Position numbers and translations under genes: made by a program. 61,942 bases of DNA from assembly GCA_902168205.1 (NCBI GenBank), contig CABHOK010000015.1:1-61942 (forward strand), given 5' to 3'. Shown one piece after another: positions 16,507 to 26,089 of this stretch. Position 1 is the first letter of the stretch. Each line of letters starts with the position of its first letter. Under the pieces are notes generated by a model. It saw nothing but the letters and a program-made list of their open reading frames with translations, ran no database searches and had not been told where the DNA came from. The DNA is from an uncultured Chitinophaga sp. Lineage in GTDB: Bacteria; Bacteroidota; Bacteroidia; Cytophagales; Cyclobacteriaceae.

Positions 16507-18618
16507 ATGGCATTTATTGGAACATTGCGCAGCAAGATGGGCACCTGGGTGGTGATCTTTGTATTTGTTGCGATTGCTGCATTTATTCTGGGCGATATCT
16601 TCAGTGGTAAATCAAACATCATGAACTGGGGACGGAACTCAGTCGGTGAAATCGGAGGTAAAGAAATTTCTTACGATGAATACCAGGCTGTAATCCGTGA
16701 ACGTGAAGCGAACTGGTTTTTAAATACTGGCCGCGAACCTGGCGAACGTGATATGCCTTCTATCCGCCAGCAGGCCTGGGATCTTCTCATTGCCCGCCAC
16801 GCGATTCAACCTCAAATTGAAGATGCGGGTGTAGAAGTTACCGAAGATGAAGTGTGGGATATGGTGCAAGGTAAAAATGTTGATCAGGGTGTGCGCCAGG
16901 CTTTCACCAATCAGCAGACCGGACAGTTCGAGCCAGATAAAGTTGTGGCTTACCTGAAACAGATCCAGTCAATGCCTGAAACTTCTGAACCACGCATTCG
17001 CTGGGAATTATTTCAGCGCGACCTGAAGCCGGGCCGTGAGCGTATCAAGTATGAAAACCTGCTTATCAAATCGGCATACGTAACCAAAGCAGAAGCTGAA
17101 CGCGAATATCATTTAGCTACTGATGTTGCTGAAATAAAGTATCTCTACGTTCCTTACTACGCCATTAGTGATTCTTCGGTGCAGATTACCGATGCTGACT
17201 ACGAAGCATACTATAACAAGAACAAAGAAAAATTCAAGACAGACGCTACACGCGACATCAAGTATATCAGCGTACCGGTTATACCTTCTGCTGACGACTC
17301 TGCAGCCGTGAATGATGATCTGAAAAGAGCTGTTGAAGAATTTAAATCTTCAAGCGAAGATTCAGTGTACGCAAGCAACAACACCGAAGGACAAACTCCA
17401 TTTCTGAAATATACTCCTGCATCGTTGCCTTCTTTCATTTCTGAAAGCGACCTCGTAGAAGGAAATGTTATCGGTCCGGTGCTCGATGGAGAAACATACA
17501 AGGTAGTAAAAGTTTCAAAAGTATTTAACGATACGATCTATAGCGCCCGTGCAAAACATATACTGATCAAGTGGGCAGATGCCAGTGACGCAGCCAAAGC
17601 TGAGGCAAAAGAAAAAGCACGTAACATTCTGAAAGACATTAAAGGCGGAGCTTCTTTCGAAGCGAAGGCCCGCGAATTCGGAACAGACGGAACAGCATCG
17701 CGTGGTGGTGACCTCGGCTGGTTCAGCAGCGGACAAATGGTGAAGCCTTTCCAGGATGCCGTATTTGGTGCATCAAAAGCTGGTGTATTGAACGATGTTG
17801 TTGAAACTGAATTCGGATACCACATCATTGAAGTTAGTAATGCAAAAACCAACAAAGCCTATAACTTGGCAATCGTAGAACGTCAGATTGTTCCAAGCGA
17901 TGCTACTACTAACGAAGCGTTCCGCAAAGCAGAAACTTTTGCGGCCGGTATATCCGATGTAAAAGAATTCGAAGCGAAAGCACAGCAGTCTGGTCTTATC
18001 GTGCAGGAAGCAAAGAGCATCAGCGCTGGTGACAGACGCATCGGTACATTAGGGGAAGCCCGCCAGATTGTAATGTGGTTATTCCGCGATGCATCTACTG
18101 GTAAAATTTCACAGGTATATGATCTTCAGGATCAAAACGTAGTAGCGATCATGACAGGTGAAGTAAAGAAAGGTTACAAGCCACTTGAACTGGTGAAAGA
18201 AGAAATTACACCTGCTGTTCGTAACGAAGTAAAAAGCAGAACCATTATCGAGAAGCTGAACGGCTTGAAAGGTACAACACTCGAAGAAGTAGCAAGCGGT
18301 TTTGGCAGTGATGCTAATGTATATACCAGCAGCGATCTTCGCCTGAGCAGCAACTCTCTGCCAACAGTAGGTTTCGATCCGCAGGCAGTAGGTACAGCGT
18401 TCTCATTAGAGAATGGCAAACGCTCTAAGCCGGTAGCCGGTGATAACGGTGTTGTAATTGTAGAACTTCAGAGCAAGACAATTGCTCCTGCTATAGCAGA
18501 CTACAGCAACTACAAAACACAACTTGAACAAAACAGTCAGAACAGAAGCAGCTTCAGCATTGCAGAAGCGATCAAAGAGAAATCAGAGATTGAAGACAAG
18601 CGCTACAAGTTTTTCTAA
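16507..18618 (+). CDS. Peptidylprolyl isomerase / periplasmic foldase, SurA-PpiD type
   Basis: The 703-residue protein is anchored by a single N-terminal membrane segment (about 12-32) and has a SurA-N-like helical chaperone domain (about 35-240). A parvulin PPIC domain follows at about 345-450, beginning ARAKHILIKW and including GGDLGWFSSGQMV and EFGYHIIEV. A second, diverged PPIC-like region follows (about 480-650). The layout is that of membrane-anchored PpiD, which helps newly exported outer-membrane proteins fold in the periplasm. This fits the many barrel proteins in the window. A strong terminator directly follows the gene. Confidence 0.9.
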   Translation: MAFIGTLRSKMGTWVVIFVFVAIAAFILGDIFSGKSNIMNWGRNSVGEIGGKEISYDEYQAVIREREANWFLNTGREPGERDMPSIRQQAWDLLIARHAIQPQIEDAGVEVTEDEVWDMVQGKNVDQGVRQAFTNQQTGQFEPDKVVAYLKQIQSMPETSEPRIRWELFQRDLKPGRERIKYENLLIKSAYVTKAEAEREYHLATDVAEIKYLYVPYYAISDSSVQITDADYEAYYNKNKEKFKTDATRDIKYISVPVIPSADDSAAVNDDLKRAVEEFKSSSEDSVYASNNTEGQTPFLKYTPASLPSFISESDLVEGNVIGPVLDGETYKVVKVSKVFNDTIYSARAKHILIKWADASDAAKAEAKEKARNILKDIKGGASFEAKAREFGTDGTASRGGDLGWFSSGQMVKPFQDAVFGASKAGVLNDVVETEFGYHIIEVSNAKTNKAYNLAIVERQIVPSDATTNEAFRKAETFAAGISDVKEFEAKAQQSGLIVQEAKSISAGDRRIGTLGEARQIVMWLFRDASTGKISQVYDLQDQNVVAIMTGEVKKGYKPLELVKEEITPAVRNEVKSRTIIEKLNGLKGTTLEEVASGFGSDANVYTSSDLRLSSNSLPTVGFDPQAVGTAFSLENGKRSKPVAGDNGVVIVELQSKTIAPAIADYSNYKTQLEQNSQNRSSFSIAEAIKEKSEIEDKRYKFF

Positions 18619-18643
18619 GCTATAATTAACTTTTAAACGGCCA

Positions 18644-18676
18644 CGCCCTGACCGCAACGTCAGGGCGTTGCTTTTT
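18644..18676 (+). terminator. Intrinsic terminator after the foldase gene
   Basis: A 9-bp perfect GC-rich stem (18644-18652 with 18659-18667), loop 18653-18658, is followed by TTGCTTTTT. Its T tract ends only 4 bases before the ATG of the next gene, so it may also limit or attenuate that gene's expression. Confidence 0.85.
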
Positions 18677-18680
18677 ACGC

Positions 18681-18944
18681 ATGGATCAGAATTGGCTCAA
18701 TAACTTCCGCGAAAAACTCGACCAGCATCATGTTTGGCCATCGCTATACATGTTCAAATTTATTGTGCCTACCGGTAAAGAAAACGAAGTCAAGCAACTG
18801 TTCCCGAACCATACCATTACCGAAAAGCTTTCGAACAAGGGTAACTATACCAGCATCACCATTCAGATGATGATGCCCTCCGCAGAAGCCGTTATAGAAA
18901 TTTACGTGCGTGCCTCCAAGATAGAAGGTATAGTAGCGCTTTAG
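18681..18944 (+). CDS. DUF493 family protein (YbeD-like)
   Basis: The 87-residue protein matches the small alpha-beta DUF493/YbeD family: a central WPSLYMFKFIVP strand, then KLSNKGNYTSITIQMMMPSAEAVIEIYVRASKIEGIVAL. The VxxIYxxxxxIxGVxxL pattern at the end is characteristic. The fold is ACT/GlnK-like, and function is unknown; YbeD lies near lipoate genes in E. coli, but there is no such context here. The frame starts at ATG 18681 right behind the upstream terminator. How it is transcribed past that hairpin is unclear. Confidence 0.8.
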   Translation: MDQNWLNNFREKLDQHHVWPSLYMFKFIVPTGKENEVKQLFPNHTITEKLSNKGNYTSITIQMMMPSAEAVIEIYVRASKIEGIVAL

Positions 18945-19070
18945 CGAACCCATCCTATATACCAAAGCCCTCAGGCTTTCATCCACTCCTGTCATATTTA
19001 CCAGCGTTGATAAAAATCATACGGCAGCGAATCAGGTAAAATTTGTAAACTGGGATTTGAATCATATGTC

Positions 19071-21068
19071 ATGAAAAAAATCCTGATCTCCTCTCTCCTG
19101 CTGAGTTTTACTATAGCAGCATTTTCACAGCGCACACTCAACCCATCGGATGTATATAAAATAAAATCGGTATCCGATCCTCAACTATCACCCGAAGGCA
19201 AATGGGTTGCTTATGTACTCTCCACACCTGATTCCGCCAAGGACAAATATGACAGCGACATCTGGATGATTAACTGGGAGGGCACTGAATCAATACGATT
19301 AACAGCAAGTGCCGAAGGCGAGAACAGACCTCGCTGGTCACCCGATGGTAAATATTTAACCTTTCTCTCTTCACGGTATGAAACCAAAGCTTCGCAGATA
19401 TGGAAGCTTGACCGGAGAGGAGGTGAAGCTGTAAAACTTACCGAATTGAAATACGGCATCAGCGACTATGTATGGAGTCCTGATTCAAAGAAGATCGTAG
19501 TGATCATTAAAGACCAGGAGTCGATCGATGATAAAGACAAAAAGAAAACCACACCGCCTGTTGTTATAGATCGCTATCATTTCAAAAGCGATGGCGATGG
19601 CTACCTTGAACACAAGCGTGATCATTTATACCTCTTCGATGTAGAGACTAAAAAACTCGATACACTTACCACGGGCGATTTTGATGAGGGAACTCCGGTC
19701 TGGTCGCCCGACAGTAAATATATAGCGTTCGCGAGTAATCGCTCAGCGGATGCAGATCGTAACGCGAACACCGACATCTGGATTATCGAAGCAAAGAAGG
19801 GCGCTAAGCCTCGCCAGCTCACCACCTGGAAAGGTGCCGACACCAATCCATCGTGGAGTCCAGATGGAAAATATATAGCTTATATGCAATCGCGGCTGGA
19901 GTCGTTCAATATATACGATCAGCCCTATCTGGCACTTATACCTGCGCAAGGTGGACAACCTGTTTTGCTTTCACAAAAAATTGATCGCGATATAGCAGCA
20001 CCGCGCTGGTCTGCCGATAGCAAATATATCTATACCACTATACAGGACGATCGCACCAGTCACATCATATCATTTGATCTCGCAGGCAATCATAAAGCTG
20101 TTACTACCGGTGAGCAGGTATTCTTCCCTGTACAGGGAGGCACACAAAATCGTTGGGTTGCTATAGCGAGTGACGCACAAACACCCAATGAAATTTACAC
20201 CCTCGACAACGGAAGCAAGAAAAGATTAACCTATATACACGATGATTTTCTAAAGCAGGTAAAACTCGCCACCGTAAAAGGCTTTAACTCTACCAGTAAA
20301 GATGGCACCGTTGTAGGCGGCATATTATACTGGCCTGCCGGTAAACCAACAAACGAAAAATTACCGCTTATACTCTGGATACATGGCGGACCAACTTCGC
20401 AGGATGACTATGCATTCGATCTCACGTCACAAATACTTGCAGCAAAAGGTTATGCTGTCGCCAATGTAAACTATCGCGGCAGCAGTGGTAAAGGCATGGC
20501 TTTCAGTAAAGCTATATTTGCCGATTGGGGCAATAAAGAAGTAATGGATTTACTCGGAGCCGTTGATCACCTGGTAAAGATTGGTGCTGCCGATCCTAAC
20601 CGGCTCGGTATAGGAGGCTGGAGTTATGGTGGTATATTAACCGACTACACTACAGCAACCGATCCGCGCTTTAAAGCAGCATCCAGTGGTGCAGGCAGTG
20701 CCCTGCAGTTATCCATGTATGGATCGGATCAGTATACTTTGCAGTATGAGACAGAGTTAGGTGTACCCTGGAAAAATGCTGACAAGTGGATGAAGGTTTC
20801 CTATCCGTTTTTTAAAGCTGATAAGATTAAGACACCAACGCTCTATATGGTGGGTGAAAAAGATTTCAACGTACCGGCTGCAGGCAGCGAGCAAATGTAC
20901 CAGGCGCTGAAAACATTAGGCGTACCAACACAATTTGTTGTATACCCGGGGCAGTTTCATGGCATTACTGTACCAAGCTATCAGAAAGACCGGTTGATCC
21001 GCTGGACAGCCTGGTACGACAAGTATATAGGTGATCCGCTGAATCAAACCTTGCCACCCAAAAAATAA
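19071..21068 (+). CDS. S9 family (prolyl oligopeptidase-like) peptidase
   Basis: The 665-residue exported enzyme has a signal peptide ending AAFSQ at about residue 20. A beta-propeller of PD40/TolB repeats spans about 30-380, with SPDGKY and SPDSKY repeats. A C-terminal alpha/beta-hydrolase domain covers about 400-655. The catalytic triad can be placed: Ser518 in GGWSYGG, Asp598 in GEKDFN and His630 in QFHGI. It likely cleaves short peptides in the periplasm as an acylaminoacyl- or dipeptidyl-peptidase. The exact cleavage preference cannot be read from the sequence. It is a single gene between two unrelated ones, with no clear partner. Confidence 0.9.
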   Translation: MKKILISSLLLSFTIAAFSQRTLNPSDVYKIKSVSDPQLSPEGKWVAYVLSTPDSAKDKYDSDIWMINWEGTESIRLTASAEGENRPRWSPDGKYLTFLSSRYETKASQIWKLDRRGGEAVKLTELKYGISDYVWSPDSKKIVVIIKDQESIDDKDKKKTTPPVVIDRYHFKSDGDGYLEHKRDHLYLFDVETKKLDTLTTGDFDEGTPVWSPDSKYIAFASNRSADADRNANTDIWIIEAKKGAKPRQLTTWKGADTNPSWSPDGKYIAYMQSRLESFNIYDQPYLALIPAQGGQPVLLSQKIDRDIAAPRWSADSKYIYTTIQDDRTSHIISFDLAGNHKAVTTGEQVFFPVQGGTQNRWVAIASDAQTPNEIYTLDNGSKKRLTYIHDDFLKQVKLATVKGFNSTSKDGTVVGGILYWPAGKPTNEKLPLILWIHGGPTSQDDYAFDLTSQILAAKGYAVANVNYRGSSGKGMAFSKAIFADWGNKEVMDLLGAVDHLVKIGAADPNRLGIGGWSYGGILTDYTTATDPRFKAASSGAGSALQLSMYGSDQYTLQYETELGVPWKNADKWMKVSYPFFKADKIKTPTLYMVGEKDFNVPAAGSEQMYQALKTLGVPTQFVVYPGQFHGITVPSYQKDRLIRWTAWYDKYIGDPLNQTLPPKK

Positions 21069-21113
21069 TGCTTACCTTTTTGCCAGGTTGAGTAAACTTA
21101 AACAGGAAGTGTT

Positions 21114-21350
21114 ATGGAATGGAAACTTGAAAACAATAAACTGAAGAAGACCTTTACGTTTAAAGATTTCTCAGAGGCATTTGCGTTCATGACTCGGGTG
21201 GCATTGGCTGCCGAAAAGATGAACCATCACCCGACATGGACAAACACCTGGAATACAGTTAGCATCGAACTCTCCACACATGATGCAGGCGATACCGTAA
21301 CAGATCGCGATCATAAACTGGCAAAGTCAATTGATGCATTAACGCCTTAG
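21114..21350 (+). CDS. 4a-hydroxytetrahydrobiopterin dehydratase (pterin-4a-carbinolamine dehydratase)
   Basis: The 78-residue protein carries the signature of this family, the [11 protein letters not shown] segment (about 39-49) with paired histidines, followed by a SxxLxTHDAGD(T)VTxxD strand-loop. The enzyme dehydrates the 4a-carbinolamine to recycle pterin cofactors after aromatic amino-acid hydroxylation. No phenylalanine hydroxylase gene is in the window, and many bacteria use the protein in molybdopterin-related roles. Start ATG 21114 has AGGAAG about 5 bases upstream, one of the few clear Shine-Dalgarno-like sites here. It is somewhat shorter than many family members (about 95-105) but complete in its core. 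Confidence 0.88.
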   Translation: MEWKLENNKLKKTFTFKDFSEAFAFMTRVALAAEKMNHHPTWTNTWNTVSIELSTHDAGDTVTDRDHKLAKSIDALTP

Positions 21351-21393
21351 ATTTTTTAACCTGCGCTATATATTTACAGATTCATAGAACTAC

Positions 21394-21414
21394 AGGCCCG
21401 GTATAGCCGGGCCT
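21394..21414. other. GC-rich hairpin in front of rsmI
   Basis: An 8-bp perfect stem (21394-21401 with 21407-21414) encloses a 5-base loop and ends 6 bases before the first possible rsmI start codon. There is no T run, so it is not a typical terminator. It may be a weak terminator for the preceding gene or control translation of rsmI. Confidence 0.5.
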
Positions 21415-21420
21415 ATATTA

Positions 21421-22107
21421 ATGATCATGTCTTTACCATCACTATACATTGTACCCACTCCTATCGGTAACCTGGCCGACATTACACTGCGCGCACTGGA
21501 AGTTCTCAAATCGGTTGATCTTATCCTGGCGGAAGATACACGTACATCCGGGTTTCTGCTAAAGCACTATACCATTAGTAAACCGTTGCAGAGCTTTCAT
21601 AATTTCAACGAGCATAAAATTCTGGCGAGTCTCATTGAGCGCATGGAGAAAGGCGAAGTAATGGCGCTTGTGTCTGATGCAGGTACACCGGGTATTTCTG
21701 ATCCCGGCTTTCTGATTATACGCGCTGCACTGCAGGCAAATTTAAAAGTTGAATGTTTACCAGGACCTACCGCGTTTGTACCGGCATTGGTAAAATCAGG
21801 ATTACCATCGGATCGATTTGTGTTCGAAGGATTTCTTCCGCAGAAAAAAGGAAGACAAACTTTATTAAAACAACTGGCCGAGGAAGAACGCACCATGATC
21901 TTCTATGAGTCACCCTATCGCCTGGTAAAAACACTGGAGCAATTCAAAGAGTATCTCGGAGCTGACCGGAAAGCATCGGTGTCGCGCGAGCTCACCAAGA
22001 TGTTTGAAGAGACTGTGAACGGAACAATCGAAGAAATATTGACACACTTTCAGGCCAAGGAAGTAAAGGGAGAAATTGTAATTGTTGTAGCTGGCAAAGA
22101 AAGCTAG
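21421..22107 (+). CDS. rsmI: 16S rRNA (cytidine1402-2'-O)-methyltransferase
   Basis: RsmI 2'-O-methylates C1402 in the decoding centre of 16S rRNA using S-adenosylmethionine. The 228-residue protein has the near-invariant opening LYIVPTPIGNLADITLRALEVLKSVD, the AEDTRTSGFLLKHY loop, the SDAGTPGISDPG motif, LPGPTAFVPALV and the FYESPYRL segment, in the tetrapyrrole-methylase fold. It is shorter than E. coli RsmI by the C-terminal extension, as is usual in Bacteroidota. The start may be ATG 21421 or ATG 21427; the second gives MSLPSLYIV, closer to family starts. The coordinates given use the longer option. Confidence 0.94.
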   Translation: MIMSLPSLYIVPTPIGNLADITLRALEVLKSVDLILAEDTRTSGFLLKHYTISKPLQSFHNFNEHKILASLIERMEKGEVMALVSDAGTPGISDPGFLIIRAALQANLKVECLPGPTAFVPALVKSGLPSDRFVFEGFLPQKKGRQTLLKQLAEEERTMIFYESPYRLVKTLEQFKEYLGADRKASVSRELTKMFEETVNGTIEEILTHFQAKEVKGEIVIVVAGKES

Positions 22108-22255
22108 TAACGTAATACGTGCTAGCTACCGGACATCATCTGTCCGTACGCATTATGAAGTACTGATAACTTCTGTTACCGGAAATTAATATCCATAACC
22201 GGAAAGTATATTTCGCGTTCCATACTTATATTCACCATCTTAAACTCAAACAACC

Positions 22256-23062
22256 ATGCATGCGATAAACCTCGAAAGCATTCAACGGGATGTGTTCTCT
22301 ATTTGTGAAGAAGTCGGAGAATTTATTCGAAAAGAAGGAGCTGATTTTGATCTTACACGAATTGAACAAAAGACAAGTTTTAATAACCTGGTGTCTTATG
22401 TAGATAAAGAAGCAGAGCGCAGATTAGTAACAGCGCTTACCAAAATATTTCCACAGGCAGGTTTTATTACCGAAGAAGGAACGGTTGAACAATCTAAAAA
22501 CAGTGAGTATAACTGGGTAATCGATCCGCTGGACGGCACCACTAATTTTCTGCACGGGCTTCCCATCTTTGCTATCAGCATTGGGTTAACACGCAACGAC
22601 CAAACTATTCTCGGAGATGTATACCACATCATGCGCAAAGAATGTTTTCACGCCATTGAAGGCGGCCCTGCGTATTGCAACGACAGAGTAATTAAAGTAT
22701 CGGCAGTGCCAACACTGAGTGAAAGTCTGCTGGCTACCGGCTTCCCATACTATCATTCTGAAAAGAAAGATGTATACCTCGAAATCATCAAAGAATTTCT
22801 GGAGAAGTCGCACGGTATACGAAGACTCGGCAGCGCGGCAATTGATCTTGCCTACGTTGCATGTGGAAGGCTCGAAGGATTTTTTGAGTATAACCTCAAT
22901 GCATGGGATGTAGCAGCCGGTACATTTATCGTACAGCAAGCCGGTGGTAAAGTAACTGATTTCAAAGGTGGCAACAATTTTGTTTTTGGCGGAGAGCTTT
23001 GTGCCGGCAACAATTTTGTGCAGGGCGAAATGCTCAACCTGATCCGATCAAAATGGCATTGA
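22256..23062 (+). CDS. Inositol monophosphatase family protein
   Basis: The 268-residue protein carries all IMPase signatures: GFITEEGT (metal-binding Glu), the WVIDPLDGTTNFLHG motif with the metal-binding aspartates, RRLGSAAIDLAYVACGRLEGFFE, and the C-terminal NAWDVAAGTFIVQQAGG. It hydrolyses phosphate monoesters such as inositol-1-phosphate in a magnesium-dependent way. SuhB-type members also act in rRNA transcription; which role applies here is not shown. It is a single plus-strand gene behind a 148-base gap and is followed by a strong hairpin. Confidence 0.9.
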   Translation: MHAINLESIQRDVFSICEEVGEFIRKEGADFDLTRIEQKTSFNNLVSYVDKEAERRLVTALTKIFPQAGFITEEGTVEQSKNSEYNWVIDPLDGTTNFLHGLPIFAISIGLTRNDQTILGDVYHIMRKECFHAIEGGPAYCNDRVIKVSAVPTLSESLLATGFPYYHSEKKDVYLEIIKEFLEKSHGIRRLGSAAIDLAYVACGRLEGFFEYNLNAWDVAAGTFIVQQAGGKVTDFKGGNNFVFGGELCAGNNFVQGEMLNLIRSKWH

Positions 23063-23098
23063 TATAGTTGATCGCATTGATCAATATACACTATATAT

Positions 23099-23137
23099 AG
23101 CTGGTGTGTCATCTATCTTTTCCACGACACACCAGCT
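23099..23137. other. 12-bp hairpin between IMPase and M16 peptidase genes
   Basis: A perfect 12-bp stem (23099-23110 with 23126-23137) with a 15-base loop stands 36 bases after the IMPase stop and 42 bases before the M16 start. Only a broken CTCTTCT pyrimidine run follows on the plus strand. It is probably the transcript end of the IMPase gene, but the weak T run makes that uncertain. Confidence 0.55.
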
Positions 23138-23179
23138 CTCTTCTACAAACACTCATTAATCAATTATAAATAATTCCTC

Positions 23180-26008
23180 ATGTTGCATTTCAAACCAAAA
23201 CCGCATTACAAAACCCTTTTGCTTCTGTTGCTGGTTCTGCTCGCAAACGTGCTCTATGCACAGGATAAACTTGCGCAAAAGATACCGGTAGATCCCAATG
23301 TAAAGATCGGCAAGCTTAGCAACGGCCTCACCTACTATATACGAAAGAACCTGAAGCCTGAGAAAAAAGTAGAGCTTCGCTTAGTCGTGAATGCAGGGTC
23401 TATTCTGGAAGATGACGATCAGCAAGGTCTCGCGCACTTTACTGAGCACATGGCCTTTAACGGTTCCAAAAATTTCAAGAAGAACGATCTCGTATCCTTT
23501 CTTCAATCTATTGGTGTAGAATTTGGCGCTGATCTCAACGCTTACACAAGCTTCGATGAAACCGTATATATACTTCCGATCCCTACTGAAAAGAAAGAGA
23601 ATATAGACAAAGGTTTCCAGATACTTGAAGACTGGGCCAGCACGGTTGCCTTTGAAAATGCCGAGATCGACAAAGAGCGTGGTGTAGTACTGGAAGAATC
23701 GCGTCTTGGTAAAGGTGCGCAGGAGCGCATGCAGAAAGTATATTTACCCAAACTGTTGGAAGGTTCTAAATATGCCGAGCGTTTACCAATCGGTAAAGAC
23801 GATATTCTGAAAGGGTTCAAGTATGATGTTATCAAACGCTTCTACAAAGACTGGTACCGTCCTGATCTGATGGCAGTAGTAGTGGTTGGTGATATAGAAG
23901 TTGCTGATGCCGAAAAGTATATCAAAACACATTTTGAGAAAATAAAGAATCCATCGAAGGAACGCACACGCGTTGAGCCTCCGGTACCTGCCAGACAAAA
24001 ATCGGAAGCCGTTGTAGCTACTGATAAAGAAGCTACCAACCACGTAGTTCAGATATACTATGCCACACAGAAATCTACACCGGAAATTACCGTAGGTGAT
24101 TACCGCGCCTATATGGTAAGAAACTTATTTACCAGTATGCTGAGCCAGCGCATGCAGGAGCTTACACAATCTGCAAACCCTCCGTTTATTTTTGGTGGCA
24201 GCAGTCTGAGTGGTTTTGTGCGTGGCTACGAAGCGTATGCATCGTATGCTGTATTGGGTAAAGGTGGTGTAGAGCCTGCGTTGAACGCCATCATTCTTGA
24301 AAATGAACGTGCCCGCAAGTTTGGATTTACAGCCGCTGAACTGGACCGCACCAAAAAGACGATGATGAAGGGTATGGAGCGCGCCTATAATGAGCGTGAC
24401 AAAACTGAATCAGATAATTTTGTTCAGGAATATATCAATAACTTCCTGGAGAAAGAACCTATACCGGGCATTGAAGTGGAGTACAGCTACTACCAGGATT
24501 ACCTGAACTCAATTTCACTGGAAGAAGTAAATCAATATGCGGTTAAAACTATACCAGCAACCAGTGCCAACAAACTCATTGTACTCACCGGTCCTGATAA
24601 GGCTGCATTTACTATACCTACCAATGCAGAATTACTTGCATTAACCGAAGCTGCCGGCAAGCAGGAAGTAAAAGCGTACGAAGAAAAAGCAGTAGCCACT
24701 GCGTTGATGGAGAGCGCTCCGGCTCCCGGCAAAATTACAGCGGAGAAAGAAAATAAAATACTGGGCACAACCGAGCTTACACTCAGCAACCATGTAAAAG
24801 TTATTCTGAAACCTACCGATTTCAAGAACGACCAGGTTGTATTTTCAGCTTCACGTTTTGGTGGTCAATATTTATATAGCGCAGATGAACGTAACAATGC
24901 TGAATTTGCCTCGGTAGTCGTGTCTCAAATGGGTATCGATCAGTTTTCACCGGTTGATCTTCGTAAAGTACTGGCAGGTAAAACAGCGAGCTTGTCGCCA
25001 CGCATCGGTGCTATATCGGAAACATTGAATGGACAATCCAGTGCAGCTGATATCGAAACGCTTCTGCAGCTGGCGCATCTATACTTTACCAAGCCACGCA
25101 AGGATGACGAACTATTCCAATCATTCATCTCTAAGCAGCAAGCCATGTATCAGAACATGACGGCTGATCCGCAGTATACATTCCAGGATTCTGTATTCCA
25201 TATACTCTATAGAAATCAACCGTGGGCACCCCGCGTACCAAAGGCAGAAATATTTGCCAGCATCAACGAACAACGCGCACTCGATATATATAAGGAGCGC
25301 TTTGGCGATGCAACAGGCTTCACGTTTGTAATTGTTGGTGCATTTGATCTCGCGAAAATCAAACCACTTATAGCAAGCTATATTGGTAGTTTGCCGGCAA
25401 GCGGAAAAGCGTCTACCTTTAAAGATGTTGGTCTGCGCCCGGTAAAAGGACCGCTAAAGAAAGAGGTGCGTAAAGGAACTGAGCCGAAAAGTTTTATTCG
25501 CATGTTCTGGAACGGACAAGCTCCTTATTCCGATAGCGAACAGCTAAAACTTTCTGCTATGACCGAAGTATTGAACATCAAACTGATCGAGTCGCTGCGC
25601 GAAGATTTGAGCGGTGTATATGGCGGTGGCATGTTCGGCAGTCTGAATAAATTCCCCTATAACAATTTCGCGATCGGAGCAAGCTTCCCGTGTGGACCTG
25701 AAAATGTAGACAAGCTTATTGCAGCAGCGCATGCCGAGATCGACAAAATAAAAACCAATGGTCCTTCGGAAGCTGATCTGAACAAAGTAAAAGAAACGTG
25801 GAAGCAGCAATACGAAGTAAATATCAAGGATAACAGCTTCTGGGCTCGTCAACTCATTCAAAGTGTTGAATACGGAAGCGATGCTACCAACGTATTGAGC
25901 TACGAAAAACGGATAGCAGCACTCACTCCGAAAGATGTTAAGGATGCCGCTGTTAAATATCTCGATCCTAAAAATTATATACAGGTTGTTCTGTATCCTG
26001 AAAAATAA
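23180..26008 (+). CDS. Active-type M16 family zinc metallopeptidase, two-domain
   Basis: The 942-residue exported protein has a signal peptide ending VLYAQ at about residue 27. It has two consecutive M16 units (about 35-480 and 510-940), the layout of pitrilysin and insulinase. The first unit carries the inverted zinc motif HFTEH (residues 86-90: ligands H86 and H90, catalytic E89), so it should be an active peptidase. The second unit has no such motif, as is normal for the inactive half. Substrates are probably peptides in the periplasm. It contrasts with the shorter M16-like gene at 11680, which has lost the motif. Confidence 0.92.
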   Translation: MLHFKPKPHYKTLLLLLLVLLANVLYAQDKLAQKIPVDPNVKIGKLSNGLTYYIRKNLKPEKKVELRLVVNAGSILEDDDQQGLAHFTEHMAFNGSKNFKKNDLVSFLQSIGVEFGADLNAYTSFDETVYILPIPTEKKENIDKGFQILEDWASTVAFENAEIDKERGVVLEESRLGKGAQERMQKVYLPKLLEGSKYAERLPIGKDDILKGFKYDVIKRFYKDWYRPDLMAVVVVGDIEVADAEKYIKTHFEKIKNPSKERTRVEPPVPARQKSEAVVATDKEATNHVVQIYYATQKSTPEITVGDYRAYMVRNLFTSMLSQRMQELTQSANPPFIFGGSSLSGFVRGYEAYASYAVLGKGGVEPALNAIILENERARKFGFTAAELDRTKKTMMKGMERAYNERDKTESDNFVQEYINNFLEKEPIPGIEVEYSYYQDYLNSISLEEVNQYAVKTIPATSANKLIVLTGPDKAAFTIPTNAELLALTEAAGKQEVKAYEEKAVATALMESAPAPGKITAEKENKILGTTELTLSNHVKVILKPTDFKNDQVVFSASRFGGQYLYSADERNNAEFASVVVSQMGIDQFSPVDLRKVLAGKTASLSPRIGAISETLNGQSSAADIETLLQLAHLYFTKPRKDDELFQSFISKQQAMYQNMTADPQYTFQDSVFHILYRNQPWAPRVPKAEIFASINEQRALDIYKERFGDATGFTFVIVGAFDLAKIKPLIASYIGSLPASGKASTFKDVGLRPVKGPLKKEVRKGTEPKSFIRMFWNGQAPYSDSEQLKLSAMTEVLNIKLIESLREDLSGVYGGGMFGSLNKFPYNNFAIGASFPCGPENVDKLIAAAHAEIDKIKTNGPSEADLNKVKETWKQQYEVNIKDNSFWARQLIQSVEYGSDATNVLSYEKRIAALTPKDVKDAAVKYLDPKNYIQVVLYPEK

Positions 26009-26030
26009 TACAGGTTATATCTAGCTATAT

Positions 26031-26064
26031 AATAAAAGAAGCCGGCAGAAATCCTGCCGGCTTC
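26031..26064. terminator. Bidirectional terminator between convergent genes
   Basis: An 11-bp perfect stem (26038-26048 with 26054-26064, loop 26049-26053) lies between the M16 peptidase and the minus-strand outer-membrane gene. Read leftwards it is followed by TTTTATT, a good T run for the minus gene. Read rightwards the run is AATATTTAT, weaker. Confidence 0.8.
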
Positions 26065-26089
26065 AATATTTATAGAAGGGTTGTTTCTA

